Positions 54,201 to 62,481 of a stretch of 64,000 nucleotides of DNA are shown one piece after another (within the stretch, counting starts at the first letter, position 1; each line of letters starts with the position of its first letter). A program made the position numbers and the translations under genes. The stretch comes from Streptomyces sp. NBC_00224 (GTDB lineage Bacteria > Actinomycetota > Actinomycetes > Streptomycetales > Streptomycetaceae), in NCBI RefSeq assembly GCF_041435195.1, contig NZ_CP108106.1, positions 4,932,501-4,996,500 on the forward strand, given 5' to 3'. The notes under the pieces are model-generated. The model saw nothing but the letters and a program-made list of their open reading frames with translations, was not told where the DNA came from and did no database searches.

Positions 54201-55206
54201 GCTGGAAGACGCGGTGCTGCTCGGCGTGGCTCAGGCGCGCGTACAGCGGGAGCACTTCCGTGGACCGGAGGTTCTTCTTGTTGAGCGCGTCCGCCGTGTC
54301 GCGGATCTCGCGCTCCCCGGAGAGGAAGACCAGGATGTCGCCGGGACCCTCGGACTGGAGCTCGTCGACGGCGTCGCAGATCGCGGTGATCTGGTCGCGG
54401 TCGGCGTCCTCGGAGTCCTCCTCCAGGAGCGGGCGGTAGCGCACCTCGACCGGATACGTACGGCCGCTGACCTCGACGATCGGCGCTTCCCCGAAGTGGC
54501 GCGAGAAGCGCTGGGGGTCGATGGTCGCCGAGGTGATGACGACCTTCAGGTCAGGGCGCCTGGGCAGCAGCTGGGCCAGATAGCCCAGCAGGAAGTCGAT
54601 GTTGAGGGACCGCTCGTGGGCCTCGTCGATGATGATCGTGTCGTACGCGCGCAGCTCGCGGTCCGTCTGGATCTCCGCGAGCAGGATGCCGTCCGTCATC
54701 AGCTTGACGAAGGTCGCGTCCTGGTCGACCTGGTCGGTGAACCGGACCTTCCAGCCGACCGCCTCGCCGAGCGGGGTCTTCAGCTCGTCGGCGATCCGGT
54801 CCGCGACCGTACGGGCCGCGATCCGGCGGGGCTGGGTGTGCCCGATCATGCCGCGCACGCCCCGGCCCAGCTCCATACAGATCTTGGGGATCTGGGTGGT
54901 CTTGCCGGAGCCGGTCTCACCCGCGACGATCACGACCTGGTGGTCCCGTATCGCCTCCAGGATCGTGTCCTTCTTCTGGCTGACCGGGAGCTGTTCCGGG
55001 TACGTGACCTCGGGCACGCGGGAGGCCCGCCGGGCGACGCGCTCGGCGGACTTCGCGGCCTCGGCGGCGATCTCGTCGAGCACGGCCTGCCGGGCGTCGG
55101 GCTTCTTGATGCGGCGGGCGCCTTCCAGACGGCGGCCGAGCCGATGGGCGTCACGCAGCGAGATCTCGGCCAGCAGGGTCTGGAGATCGGCAAAGGAAGT
55201 AGACAT
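51286..55206 (-). CDS. hrpA: ATP-dependent RNA helicase HrpA (DEAH box)
   Basis: A 1306-residue DEAH-box helicase. Walker A AGETGSGKT is at about 95-103; motif Ia HTQPRRIAART; motif II DEAHERS; motif III SATID; motifs V/VI ATNVAETSLTVPGIKYVID and QRKGRCGRTSDG. Then come the ratchet, OB-fold and the long C-terminal DUF3418 region seen in HrpA proteins (VTYQFEPGADADGVTVHIP, ending in EELRVSYFAHALGT). In bacteria it rescues stalled ribosome collisions and processes mRNAs. Length is normal. The start ATG at 55206 begins STSFADLQTLLAEI. Confidence 0.96.
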   Translation of the reverse strand: MSTSFADLQTLLAEISLRDAHRLGRRLEGARRIKKPDARQAVLDEIAAEAAKSAERVARRASRVPEVTYPEQLPVSQKKDTILEAIRDHQVVIVAGETGSGKTTQIPKICMELGRGVRGMIGHTQPRRIAARTVADRIADELKTPLGEAVGWKVRFTDQVDQDATFVKLMTDGILLAEIQTDRELRAYDTIIIDEAHERSLNIDFLLGYLAQLLPRRPDLKVVITSATIDPQRFSRHFGEAPIVEVSGRTYPVEVRYRPLLEEDSEDADRDQITAICDAVDELQSEGPGDILVFLSGEREIRDTADALNKKNLRSTEVLPLYARLSHAEQHRVFQQHSGRRIVLATNVAETSLTVPGIKYVIDPGTARISRYSHRTKVQRLPIEAVSQASANQRKGRCGRTSDGVCIRLYSEDDFLSRPEFTDAEILRTNLASVILQMTAAGLGEIEKFPFIDPPDHRNIRDGVQLLQELHALDPAEKDPRKRLTPMGRKLAQLPVDPRLARMVLEADKNGCVREVMVIAAALSIQDPRERPSDKQTQADQQHARFKDETSDFLAFLNLWRYVREQQKERGSSSFRRMCKQEYLNFLRIREWQDIYSQLRTVAKTMGIHLNEEDAPEQSVHTSLLAGLLSHIGLKDTDKNEYLGARSAKFAIFPGSALFKKQPKVLMSAELVETSRLWARVNAKVEPEWIEPLAQHLVKRTYSEPHWEKDQAAVMAYERVTLYGVPIVANRKVNYGRIDAEASRELFIRNALVEGDWRTHHKFFADNRKLLTEVEELEHRARRRDILVDDETLFDFYDQRVPEHVVSGAHFDSWWKHKRHDEPEFLDFEREMLIRESALAVTKDDYPDNWRQDRLKFKVTYQFEPGADADGVTVHIPLQVLNQVTDEGFDWQIPGLRGEVVTELIRSLPKPIRRHYVPAPNFATKFLERAVPLQEPLPVTLARELQRMVGVPVTADDFDLTRVPDHLKITYRIVDERRRKLAEDKDLEALKLQLRPKARQALSQAAAAAAPSGGVSIERTGLTDWTIGTLTKVFETKRAGQPVKAYPALVDSGETVSVRLFDTEAEQQQAMWRGTRKLILLNIPVNPAKFASDKLTNQHKLALSRNPHGSIQALFDDCAMAAADKLIADHGGPAWDEESFRKLYDKVRADLVDATVRTVGQVQQILAAWQACERRLKATNSLVLINNLQDVRDQLAALMPAGFVTATGLRRLPDLMRYLVAVDRRLQQMPTSVQRDTTRMEKVHEMQDEYAWLLEQMPQGRPVPREVLDIRWMIEELRVSYFAHALGTAFPVSDKRIVKAIDAAAP

Positions 55207-55288
55207 ACCTGGTTCAGGATCTCACCCGCCGCGCGGCAGTGGCGAACGCATTTCGGCAGCGGCCCGCCGCGCCCGTACCATTTCGGGC

Positions 55289-55651
55289 ATGCCCCGCACC
55301 CACGCCCCGCACCGCCGCCTCGCGGCCGCGCTGCTGATGGTGCTCGGGGTGGTGACGGTGCTGCTGTGCGGTCCGTCCCCGGCGACGGCGGCCGGCCCGC
55401 ACACACAGGCGGCCGTCTCCGTTCTCTCCGACAGCTCGCCCGGCTGCAAGCAGGGCGGCAAGCAGGACAGGAGCGGCGATCCGGCCGCGCCGGTGCGGGC
55501 CCGTACCGCGTACGACCAGGCCCCGGCCGTGGGGGAGCGGATCGCCCCGGCCACGCTCGCCGCGCAGGCCGCCGAGCACCGCACCCCGCCGGTGCGCGGC
55601 CCCACCCTCGCCGCCCCCACACCCGTCGAACTCTCCGTACTGAGGGTCTAG
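55289..55651 (+). CDS. Small secreted or membrane-anchored protein of unknown function
   Basis: A 120-residue protein with an N-terminal Arg-rich stretch and one hydrophobic segment (LAAALLMVLGVVTVLLCGP), then a signal-peptidase-like ATAAG site. The mature part is Ala/Pro-rich and polar with one Cys (SSPGCKQGG). No domain is recognised. It lies between hrpA (divergent, 82 bases) and the thioredoxin-fold gene, 55 bases before the latter, so it may be the first gene of that redox operon. Confidence 0.65.
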   Translation: MPRTHAPHRRLAAALLMVLGVVTVLLCGPSPATAAGPHTQAAVSVLSDSSPGCKQGGKQDRSGDPAAPVRARTAYDQAPAVGERIAPATLAAQAAEHRTPPVRGPTLAAPTPVELSVLRV

Positions 55652-55706
55652 ACGGCCGGTCCCACGACCGGCCGTCCCTTTCCCCTCCACATACACGGAG
55701 ACCCGT

Positions 55707-56489
55707 ATGTCCAAGTCCAAGGGCACCCCTGCGCCCAAGTCCGAGCCGTCGAAGTCCAAGAAGCCGTTCCTGATCGGTGCGGCCGTGGTCGTGGCCGCCG
55801 CCGTCCTCGGGATCGCCTCCTACCAGGCGACGTCCTCCGGCCCGAAGAAGAGCGACTCCGCCGCCTCCTCCGACGCCGTCGAGCCGCCCGCCGGCACCTT
55901 CCCCGAGCTGGAGAAGCTGGCCCGCCGCGACGGCAAGGACCCGCTCGCCCAGGGCCGCGCGGACGCGCCCGTCGTGATGATCGAGTACGCCGACTTCAAG
56001 TGCTCGTACTGCGGCAAGTTCGCCCGCGACACCGAACCCGCGCTGGTGAAGAAGTACGTCGACGCCGGCACCCTGCGCATCGAATGGCGCAACATGCCGA
56101 TCTTCGGCGCCGAGTCGGAGGCCGCGGCGCGCGCGGCCTGGGCGGCCGGGCAGCAGGGCCGCTTCTGGCAGTTCCACACGGCGGCGTACGCCCAGGGCTC
56201 CAAGGAGAAGGGCTTCGGCAAGGACCGGCTGCGGGCGCTGGCCGGGCAGGCGGGCGTGGCCGACCTGGACCGCTTCGTCCGGGACGCGGACGGCGACGCG
56301 GCGAAGGCGGCGGTGAAGAAGGACCAGGACGAGGCGTACGCGCTGGGCGCGAGCTCGACGCCGTCGTTCGTGATCAACGGCCGCCCGCTGGCCGGCGCCC
56401 AGCCGCTGGACACCTTCGCGCAGGCCGTCGACGAGGCGGCGAAGTACAAGGCCGCGCAGGCCGCAGGGCCGAAGGGGACCGGAAAGTGA
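55707..56489 (+). CDS. Membrane-anchored DsbA/thioredoxin-like disulfide oxidoreductase
   Basis: A 260-residue protein. A Lys/Ser-rich cytoplasmic start (MSKSKGTPAPKSEPSKSKK) leads to one membrane helix (PFLIGAAVVVAAAVLGIAS), a linker, then a thioredoxin fold: VVMIEYADFKCSYCGKFARD carries the CSYC active site, and GASSTPSFVING the cis-proline loop. It should act outside the membrane on disulfides. Its stop overlaps the start of the CcdA-like gene (GTGA), so the two form a reduction pair: CcdA passes electrons across the membrane to this protein. Confidence 0.9.
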   Translation: MSKSKGTPAPKSEPSKSKKPFLIGAAVVVAAAVLGIASYQATSSGPKKSDSAASSDAVEPPAGTFPELEKLARRDGKDPLAQGRADAPVVMIEYADFKCSYCGKFARDTEPALVKKYVDAGTLRIEWRNMPIFGAESEAAARAAWAAGQQGRFWQFHTAAYAQGSKEKGFGKDRLRALAGQAGVADLDRFVRDADGDAAKAAVKKDQDEAYALGASSTPSFVINGRPLAGAQPLDTFAQAVDEAAKYKAAQAAGPKGTGK

Positions 56490-57319
56490 CCCCGGACATC
56501 GGCTATCTGGCCGCGTTCCTGGGCGGTCTGCTCGCGCTGCTCAGCCCGTGCAGCGCCCTGCTGCTCCCGGCCTTCTTCGCGTACTCGATCGACTCCACCT
56601 CCCGCCTCCTGGCCCGCACCGGCATCTTCTACGCGGGCCTGGCCACCACCCTGGTCCCGCTCGGCGCGGCGGGCTCGTACGCGGGCCGCCTCTTCTACGG
56701 CCACCGCGACCAGCTGGTCCTCTTCGGCGGCTGGCTGATCATCGCGCTCGGCGCCGCCCAGATCCTCGGCATGGGCTTCGCCAGCCGCCGTATGACCGAG
56801 CTGTCGGGCCGCATCCGCCCGACCACGGCCGCCTCGGTCTACGCGCTCGGCGCGGTCTACGGGCTGGCGGGCTTCTGCGCCGGGCCCATCCTGGGCAGCG
56901 TCCTGACGGTGGCGGCGGTCAGCGGCAGCCCGGCCTACGGCGGTCTGCTGCTCGCGGTGTACGCGCTGGGGATGGCGGCCCCGCTGTTCCTGCTGGCGCT
57001 GCTCTGGGAGCGCTTCGGGCTCGGCCGCCGCCGCTGGCTGCGCGGCCGGGTAGTGCGCCTCGGCCGCTTCGAGCTGCACACCACCTCGCTGCTCTCGGGC
57101 CTGTTCTTCATCGTCCTGGGCGGCCTGTTCCTGGCGTACGACGGGGCCACGGCCCTGCCCGGGCTGCTCGACGTCGACGACTCGTACGCGGCCGAGCAGT
57201 GGGCCCGCTCGTTCGGCGACACCGTCCCGGACTGGGCGCTGCTTGTGGCCGTGGTGGCGGTGGCCGGCCTTGTCCTCGGCGTACGCGGATGGCGCGGCCG
57301 GGAGCGCGAGCCGGAGTGA
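56486..57319 (+). CDS. ccdA: CcdA/DsbD-like membrane thiol-disulfide carrier
   Basis: A 277-residue membrane protein with about six to seven helices. LAAFLGGLLALLSPCSALLLPAFFAY holds the first membrane cysteine in an SPC motif; YGLAGFCAGPILGSVLTVAAVSG holds the second in an FCAGP motif. These two cysteines are the family's redox pair that shuttles electrons from cytoplasmic thioredoxin to an outer partner, here the CSYC protein encoded just upstream with an overlapping start. A C-terminal segment adds one further helix. Confidence 0.85.
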   Translation: MTPDIGYLAAFLGGLLALLSPCSALLLPAFFAYSIDSTSRLLARTGIFYAGLATTLVPLGAAGSYAGRLFYGHRDQLVLFGGWLIIALGAAQILGMGFASRRMTELSGRIRPTTAASVYALGAVYGLAGFCAGPILGSVLTVAAVSGSPAYGGLLLAVYALGMAAPLFLLALLWERFGLGRRRWLRGRVVRLGRFELHTTSLLSGLFFIVLGGLFLAYDGATALPGLLDVDDSYAAEQWARSFGDTVPDWALLVAVVAVAGLVLGVRGWRGREREPE

Positions 57320-57327
57320 GGAACGAG

Positions 57328-57358
57328 GAAGGGCCCCGTCCAGTGGACGGGGCCCTTC
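57328..57358. terminator. Terminator between the redox operon and tRNA-Phe
   Basis: A perfect 14-base inverted repeat (GAAGGGCCCCGTCC and its complement) with a three-base loop (AGT). It serves the plus-strand redox genes and, from the other side, the tRNA cluster on the minus strand. Confidence 0.8.
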
Positions 57359-57363
57359 GGCTG

Positions 57364-57437
57364 TGGCTGGGGCCGGGGTCGAACCGGCGACCTATCGCTT
57401 TTCAGGCGATCGCTCGTACCAACTGAGCTACCCAGCC
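57364..57437 (-). tRNA. tRNA-Phe (anticodon GAA)
   Basis: Acceptor GGCTGGG pairs with CCCAGCC; D-arm AGCTCAGTTGGTACGAGC; anticodon arm ATCGCCTGAAAAGCGAT with GAA; T-arm GCCGGTTCGACCCCGGC; discriminator A. It is the last of three minus-strand tRNAs. Confidence 0.95.
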
Positions 57438-57461
57438 ACGAAGTTCCTCGCGGAACTTCAG

Positions 57462-57536
57462 CGGTCCTGACGGGATTTGAACCCGCGGCCTCCACCTTGA
57501 CAGGGTGGCGAGCACTCCAAGCTGCTCCACAGGACC
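57462..57536 (-). tRNA. tRNA-Asp (anticodon GTC), copy 2
   Basis: Identical to the tRNA at 51118-51192, with the identity reaching 1 base beyond each end. It lies between tRNA-Glu and tRNA-Phe, all on the minus strand and probably processed from one transcript. Confidence 0.96.
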
Positions 57537-57575
57537 AAGCTATGTGCGAGCACAAGTCTCGCACACGTTAAAGCG

Positions 57576-57648
57576 TGCCCCCAACGGGATTCGAACCCGT
57601 GCTACCGCCTTGAAAGGGCGGCGTCCTGGGCCACTAGACGATGAGGGC
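57576..57648 (-). tRNA. tRNA-Glu (anticodon TTC)
   Basis: Acceptor GCCCTCA pairs with TGGGGGC (one G-T pair); anticodon arm CCGCCCTTTCAAGGCGG with TTC; T-arm ACGGGTTCGAATCCCGT; discriminator A. It is the first tRNA of the Glu-Asp-Phe cluster. Confidence 0.96.
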
Positions 57649-57827
57649 TAAGGGCCCACCTGGGCGCTTTGCAGCGCGTCGGGGACGTGAGAAGCATATG
57701 GGATGGGGGGAGCTATCGCCAAAACGGTTTCCCGGGGGCCGGTCGGGGGCCCGTCGGCGGCCGGTTGGGGGGCTCGCGCGCGGGGCGGGCCGGGGCGGGT
57801 CCGCGCCCCATGCGTGACAATGGCCGC

Positions 57828-58178
57828 GTGCTGGAGATGACGCGCGAGGAGTTCGAGGAACTGGTCGCCGAGGCGCTGGACCGCATCCCGCCGGAGCTGA
57901 CGCGGCTGATGGACAACGTCGCCGTGTTCGTCGAGGACGAGCCCGCCCCCGACGACCCCGAGCTGCTCGGGCTCTACGAGGGGACTCCGCTCACCGACCG
58001 CGGCGAGTGGTACGCGGGCGTGCTCCCCGACCGGATCACCATCTACCGGGGCCCGGCCCTGCGGATGTGCGAGTCGCGCGAGGACGTGGTCGCCGAGACC
58101 GAGGTGACCGTCGTCCACGAGATCGCCCACCACTTCGGCATCGACGACGAGCGGCTGCACGCGCTGGGCTACGGGTGA
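57828..58178 (+). CDS. Zincin-like metallopeptidase family protein (DUF1025 type)
   Basis: A 116-residue small protein with a full zinc-peptidase motif, [21 protein letters not shown] (HExxH and a downstream acidic residue). The N-terminus [21 protein letters not shown] and VAVFVEDEP are typical of this family of compact minimal-zincin proteins. GTG at 57828 (VLEMTREEF) is chosen; ATG at 57838 would be out of frame, and ATG at 57810 would add six residues. Its stop overlaps the following fluoride-channel gene (GTGA), so the three genes are coupled. Its target is unknown. Confidence 0.85.
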   Translation: MLEMTREEFEELVAEALDRIPPELTRLMDNVAVFVEDEPAPDDPELLGLYEGTPLTDRGEWYAGVLPDRITIYRGPALRMCESREDVVAETEVTVVHEIAHHFGIDDERLHALGYG

Positions 58179-58681
58179 GCGGGCGCGAGCGGCCGGAGGC
58201 GATCGACTCCGACGTCGACCTCCACGTTCCGGCCCAGCGCGCCGAGACGGCCGGGGGCGCGAAGTGGCCGGTGCTCGCGGTGATCTCGGCGGGCGGGGCG
58301 CTGGGCGCGAGCGCCCGGTACGGGCTCGCGCTGGCCTGGCCGGTGCGGGCCGGCGGCTTCCCGTGGTCGACGCTGCTGGTCAACGTCCTGGGCTGCGCCC
58401 TCATCGGCGTCCTGATGCCGCTGATCAGCGAGGGCGGGCGGCGTGCGCACCACCTGGTGCGACCGTTCCTCGGCGTCGGCGTGCTCGGCGGCTTCACCAC
58501 CTTCTCGACGTACGCCGTGGAGGTCTCGCGCCTGCTCGCCCGCCAGCAGGCGGGGCCGGCGATGGCCTACGCGGCCGGGACGCTCCTCGGGGCGCTCGGC
58601 GCGGTGTGGGCGGCGGCGACGGTGACCCGGCGGGCGCTGGCCGCGCGGGCCGGGGCGGGGTACGAGGTGCCGACGCCGTGA
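58175..58681 (+). CDS. crcB: Fluoride exporter subunit, CrcB/FluC family, copy 1
   Basis: A 168-residue membrane protein with a polar 30-residue N-terminal extension, then four helices. [15 protein letters not shown] and [18 protein letters not shown] (the conserved Asn), then [20 protein letters not shown] with the FTTFST fluoride-pore motif. Fluc channels work as antiparallel dimers; here two adjacent genes suggest a heterodimer with the next protein. It overlaps both neighbours by 4 bases. No fluoride riboswitch was recognised upstream. Confidence 0.9.
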   Translation: MSGRERPEAIDSDVDLHVPAQRAETAGGAKWPVLAVISAGGALGASARYGLALAWPVRAGGFPWSTLLVNVLGCALIGVLMPLISEGGRRAHHLVRPFLGVGVLGGFTTFSTYAVEVSRLLARQQAGPAMAYAAGTLLGALGAVWAAATVTRRALAARAGAGYEVPTP

Positions 58682-59040
58682 CCTGGCTGCTCGTGATCGT
58701 GGGCGCGGCGGTCGGCGCGCCACTGCGCTATCTGACGGACCGTGCGGTGCAGGCCCGCCACGACTCGGTGTTCCCCTGGGGAACGTTCGTCGTCAACGCG
58801 GCCGGGAGCCTGCTGCTCGGCGCGCTCACCGGCGCCGCCGCCGCCACGGACACGTACGCGCTGCTCGGCACCGGTCTGTGCGGCGCGCTCACCACGTACT
58901 CGACGTTCTCGTACGAGACGCTCCGACTGGCCGAGCGCGGCTGGAAGTTCCTCGCGGCGGCGAACGTGGCGGCCTCGGTGCTCGTCGGGCTCGGCGCGGT
59001 GTTCCTGGGGGCGGGGCTGACGGGCGGCACCCTGGCGTGA
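58678..59040 (+). CDS. crcB: Fluoride exporter subunit, CrcB/FluC family, copy 2
   Basis: A 120-residue, four-helix membrane protein: [39 protein letters not shown] and [19 protein letters not shown], where the pore motif reads TTYSTFS. It is shorter than copy 1 and starts at a GTG overlapping the first gene's stop. A paired arrangement with inverted topology is typical for heteromeric Fluc channels. It protects the cytosol from fluoride taken up as HF. Confidence 0.9.
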   Translation: MTWLLVIVGAAVGAPLRYLTDRAVQARHDSVFPWGTFVVNAAGSLLLGALTGAAAATDTYALLGTGLCGALTTYSTFSYETLRLAERGWKFLAAANVAASVLVGLGAVFLGAGLTGGTLA

Positions 59041-59224
59041 CGCGGCACTCTGGCGTAACGCGACCGGGTCCCGCCCCGACCTGATCGGGCGGGACCGGAT
59101 TCGCCGTCACCGGACCACCCGTCGGAATCCCGTTCGTACGGGCGGGTCCCCGGGCGTGTCCCCGGCGGGGAAATGGGAGTTGGGCAAGGAGACCCTGCCC
59201 CGCCCCGCGCCCCGGAGGCCACCC

Positions 59225-59782
59225 GTGCGCCAGTTGTCCGCCCCCGTTCGTTTGGCCGTGACCGCGCTGGTCGTCGCGGCGTCGGCGGGCTGCATGAGTG
59301 TGAGCGACGACGGGAAGGCCCCCAAGCCGTCGGTCTCCGCCGGGCGCGAGGGGGCGGCGGCCGAGTCGGACGGGGTCGCCGCGGTCTCCGCCGGGGCCGG
59401 CAAGGGCCGGCCCGGCAAGCACGGCGGGAAGGCGTCCCCGGGGGCCTCGGCGGCCCCGAGCCCGAGCGGGTCGGCGAGCGGTGCGGGCCCGGCCTCGCCC
59501 GGTGGGCGCCCCCGGCCGCAGAACCCGGTGCCCCCCGGCGGCGGCACCGTGGGCGGCCCCTCCGCGCCCCCGCAGCAGCCCTCCCAGCCGCCCGCCTCGC
59601 CGACCCCGCCCGCGCCCCCGACGAGCCAGCCGCCGCCGGACCCGCCGGCGAGCCCGAAGCCGAGCGACTCGCCGTCCGCCTCCCCGGCCGCCGACACCCG
59701 CACCACGGCCCTGCGCGACCTCGGCCAGGGCCCCGCCACCCGGACCGAGCCGGCGGCATCTCCGCAGGTGGGGCCGGTCTAG
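59225..59782 (+). CDS. Pro/Ser-rich putative lipoprotein
   Basis: A 185-residue protein. VRQLSAPVRLAVTALVVAASAGC is a signal peptide ending in a lipobox-like SAGC, so the mature Cys is probably lipid-modified. The rest is low-complexity: Gly/Ala/Ser first, then Pro-rich (PPQQPSQPPASPTPPAPP and on), ending in TTALRDLGQGPATRTEP. GTG at 59225 is set by GGAGG 6 bases upstream. It likely spans or decorates the cell wall. There is no domain and function is unknown. Confidence 0.65.
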   Translation: MRQLSAPVRLAVTALVVAASAGCMSVSDDGKAPKPSVSAGREGAAAESDGVAAVSAGAGKGRPGKHGGKASPGASAAPSPSGSASGAGPASPGGRPRPQNPVPPGGGTVGGPSAPPQQPSQPPASPTPPAPPTSQPPPDPPASPKPSDSPSASPAADTRTTALRDLGQGPATRTEPAASPQVGPV

Positions 59783-60012
59783 AGGGGGTCGGCCAGCCCT
59801 GTGTGACGTGGATCGCAGGGGGAGTGGTTTGCGCTCCTGCGGGGGGAGTGCGTATGGTAGTAGATCGTTTGATCCCATTGCCCGGCGCCGACACAGAAGA
59901 GCGCCGTGTGGCGCGTACTCTCCCTAGCCGTGGCTGACCGCATTGAGGCGGTCGAATTGCGATTCACGGAGTTTGGGCGCGTGCCGAGACTCCGGAAGGT
60001 TTCGCATTTCGC

Positions 60013-62253
60013 ATGTCCATTTCCAGTTCTGACCACGCCGTCATGCCCGAGAACGACGAGATCACCGAGATCGTCGTCGTCGACGAGGCCGTCGAGACCA
60101 TCGACGCCGTAGCGGCCGAGATCACCGAGGCCGACGAGGCCGCCGAGCCGACCGTCACCTTCGCGGACCTCGGTCTGCCCGAGGGCGTCGTGCGCAAGCT
60201 CGCCCAGAACGGCGTGACCACCCCCTTCCCGATCCAGGCCGCGACCATCCCGGACGCCCTGGCCGGCAAGGACATCCTCGGCCGCGGCCGCACCGGCTCC
60301 GGCAAGACCCTCTCCTTCGGTCTGCCGACCCTGGCGCAGCTCGCCGGCGGCCACACCGAGAAGAAGAAGCCCCGCGCGATCATCCTCACGCCGACGCGTG
60401 AGCTCGCGATGCAGGTCGCGGACGCCCTCCAGCCGTACGGCGACGTGCTCGGCCTGAAGATGAAGGTCGTCTGCGGCGGTACCTCGATGAGCAACCAGAT
60501 CTACGCCCTGGAGCGCGGCGTCGACGTCCTCGTCGCCACCCCGGGCCGACTGCGCGACCTCATCAACCGCGGCGCCTGCTCGCTCGCGAACGTCCAGGTC
60601 GCCGTCCTCGACGAGGCCGACCAGATGTCCGACCTGGGCTTCCTGCCCGAGGTCACCGAGCTGCTCGACCAGATCCCCGGCGGCGGCCAGCGCATGCTCT
60701 TCTCCGCCACCATGGAGAACGAGATCAGCACGCTGGTCAAGCGCTACCTGACCAACCCGGTCACGCACGAGGTCGACAGCGCGCAGGGCAACGTCTCGAC
60801 CATGACCCACCACGTCCTCGTCGTGAAGCCGAAGGACAAGGCGCCGGTCACGGCCGCGATCGCCGCCCGCAAGGGCCGCACGATCATCTTCGTCCGCACC
60901 CAGCTGGGCGCGGACCGCATCGCCGAGCAGCTGTGCGAGTCGGGCGTGAAGGCCGACGCGCTGCACGGCGGCATGACCCAGGGCGCGCGTACCCGAGTCC
61001 TTGAGGACTTCAAGAAGGGCTACGTCAACGCGCTCGTCGCCACCGACGTCGCCGCGCGCGGCATCCACGTCGACGGCATCGACCTGGTCCTCAACGTGGA
61101 CCCGGCCGGCGACCACAAGGACTACCTGCACCGTTCGGGCCGTACCGCCCGGGCCGGCAAGTCCGGCGTCGTCGTGTCGCTGTCCCTGCCGCACCAGCGC
61201 CGTCAGATCTTCCGGCTGATGGAGGACGCGGGCGTCGACGCCTCGCGCCACATCATCCAGAGCGCCGGCGCCTTCGACCCCGAGGTCGCCGAGATCACCG
61301 GTGCCCGTTCGCTGACCGAGGTCCAGGCCGACTCCGCGAACAACGCCGCCAAGCAGGCCGAGCGCGAGGTCGCCGAGCTCACCAAGCAGCTGGAGCGTCT
61401 GACGCGCCGCGCCGGCGAGCTCCGCGAGGAGGCCGACCGCCTGGTCGCCCGTTCCGCCCGTGAGCGCGGCGAAGACGCCGAGGGCGTTGCGGCAGCTGTC
61501 GCCGAGGTGGCCGAGGCCGCCGAGGCCGAGGTCGCGGCCGCCGTCGTGGCCGCCGAGCCGGCCGCGCAGGAGCGCCCGGCGTACGACCGCGACCGCCGTG
61601 ACGACCGGGGCAACTTCGACCGCCGCGAGCGTCGTGACGACCGCGGTGACCGTGGTGGCTTCCGCCGCGACGACCGCCCGTCCGGTGGCTTCAACCGCGA
61701 CCGCAACGACCGTGGTTTCGAGCGTCGTGACGACAACCGTGGTGGCGGCTTCCGCCGCGACGACCGTCGTGACGACAACCGTGGCGGTGGCTTCCGCTCC
61801 GGTGGCGGCGACCGCCCGTCGGGCGGCTTCAACCGCGACCGTAACGACCGTGGTTTCGAGCGTCGTGACGACAACCGTGGTGGCGGCTTCAACCGTGACC
61901 GCAACGACCGCCCCTCCGGTGGCTTCCGCTCCGGCGGCAGCGGCGACCGTCCGTCCGGTGGCTTCAACCGTGACCGCAATGACCGTGGTTTCGAGCGTCG
62001 TGACGACAACCGTGGTGGCGGCTTCAACCGTGACCGCAACGACCGCCCCTCCGGTGGCTTCCGCTCCGGTGGCGGCGACCGCCCGTTCAACCGTGACCGC
62101 AACGACCGCCCCTCGGGCGGCTTCCGCTCCGGCGGCAGCGGCGACCGCCCGTACGGCCGTCGCGACGACCACCGTGGTGGCACCGGCACCGGCACGAACA
62201 CCGGCTCCTTCGGGCGCCGTGACGACAAGCCGCGCTGGAAGCGCAACGACTGA
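60013..62253 (+). CDS. DEAD-box ATP-dependent RNA helicase
   Basis: A 746-residue RNA helicase. An acidic N-terminus (to about residue 45) precedes the Q-motif region FADLGLPEGVVRKLAQNGVTTPFPIQ. Walker A GRTGSGKT, PTRELA, DEADQMSD, FSATME, ATDVAARGIHVDGI and HRSGRTARAGKSG give both RecA-like domains. The last 200 residues are an Arg/Gly/Asp-rich tail with repeated NRDRNDRGFERRDD and RPSGGFRSGG units, likely RNA-binding and disordered. An upstream region of 230 bases should hold its leader. It resembles RhlE/CsdA-type helicases; which one is not clear. Confidence 0.95.
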   Translation: MSISSSDHAVMPENDEITEIVVVDEAVETIDAVAAEITEADEAAEPTVTFADLGLPEGVVRKLAQNGVTTPFPIQAATIPDALAGKDILGRGRTGSGKTLSFGLPTLAQLAGGHTEKKKPRAIILTPTRELAMQVADALQPYGDVLGLKMKVVCGGTSMSNQIYALERGVDVLVATPGRLRDLINRGACSLANVQVAVLDEADQMSDLGFLPEVTELLDQIPGGGQRMLFSATMENEISTLVKRYLTNPVTHEVDSAQGNVSTMTHHVLVVKPKDKAPVTAAIAARKGRTIIFVRTQLGADRIAEQLCESGVKADALHGGMTQGARTRVLEDFKKGYVNALVATDVAARGIHVDGIDLVLNVDPAGDHKDYLHRSGRTARAGKSGVVVSLSLPHQRRQIFRLMEDAGVDASRHIIQSAGAFDPEVAEITGARSLTEVQADSANNAAKQAEREVAELTKQLERLTRRAGELREEADRLVARSARERGEDAEGVAAAVAEVAEAAEAEVAAAVVAAEPAAQERPAYDRDRRDDRGNFDRRERRDDRGDRGGFRRDDRPSGGFNRDRNDRGFERRDDNRGGGFRRDDRRDDNRGGGFRSGGGDRPSGGFNRDRNDRGFERRDDNRGGGFNRDRNDRPSGGFRSGGSGDRPSGGFNRDRNDRGFERRDDNRGGGFNRDRNDRPSGGFRSGGGDRPFNRDRNDRPSGGFRSGGSGDRPYGRRDDHRGGTGTGTNTGSFGRRDDKPRWKRND
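61687..62025 (+). repeat. Three near-identical 66-base repeats coding the helicase tail
   Basis: Copies at 61687-61752, 61825-61890 and 61960-62025, each encoding the same 22 residues, beginning GFNRDRNDRGFERRDDNRGG. They differ only at silent positions. The intervening DNA encodes shorter related RPSGGFRSGG units. Confidence 0.85.
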
Positions 62254-62275
62254 CGCTGAGTCCCAGTAGCGAGTG

Positions 62276-62316
62276 AAGGGCCCGTACGGCACCCACCGGG
62301 TGCGGTACGGGCCCTT
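62276..62316 (+). terminator. Terminator of the RNA helicase gene
   Basis: A stem AAGGGCCCGTAC and GTACGGGCCCTT with an inner GCACCC/GGGTGC hairpin, 22 bases past the stop. Confidence 0.8.
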
Positions 62317-62481
62317 CCGTTTCCCCGCGTAATCCCAAGTCACCGTGTCAGTGGCTGCTGTTAAGGTCGAGCTCGTATGGGGGGTTTCGAAGAGCCGGGG
62401 GGCTTTTCTGCGCATCGCTGCAGCGCGGTACATCGCGCGCCGTGCGCCCTCCCACGCCTGAACGGCTTCGGGAGTATCAAC

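Noticed and set aside
53089..55773. 894-codon plus-strand frame inside hrpA
   Set aside because: Antisense shadow; the minus-strand HrpA frame is intact over 1306 codons with all helicase motifs.
57649..57827. Fluoride riboswitch before the zincin-crcB genes
   Set aside because: I could not find the conserved pseudoknot sequence; the region is only GC-rich and unstructured by eye.
61600..62200. CRISPR-like array
   Set aside because: The repeats are coding, in frame with the helicase, unevenly spaced and lack unique spacers; no cas genes are near.
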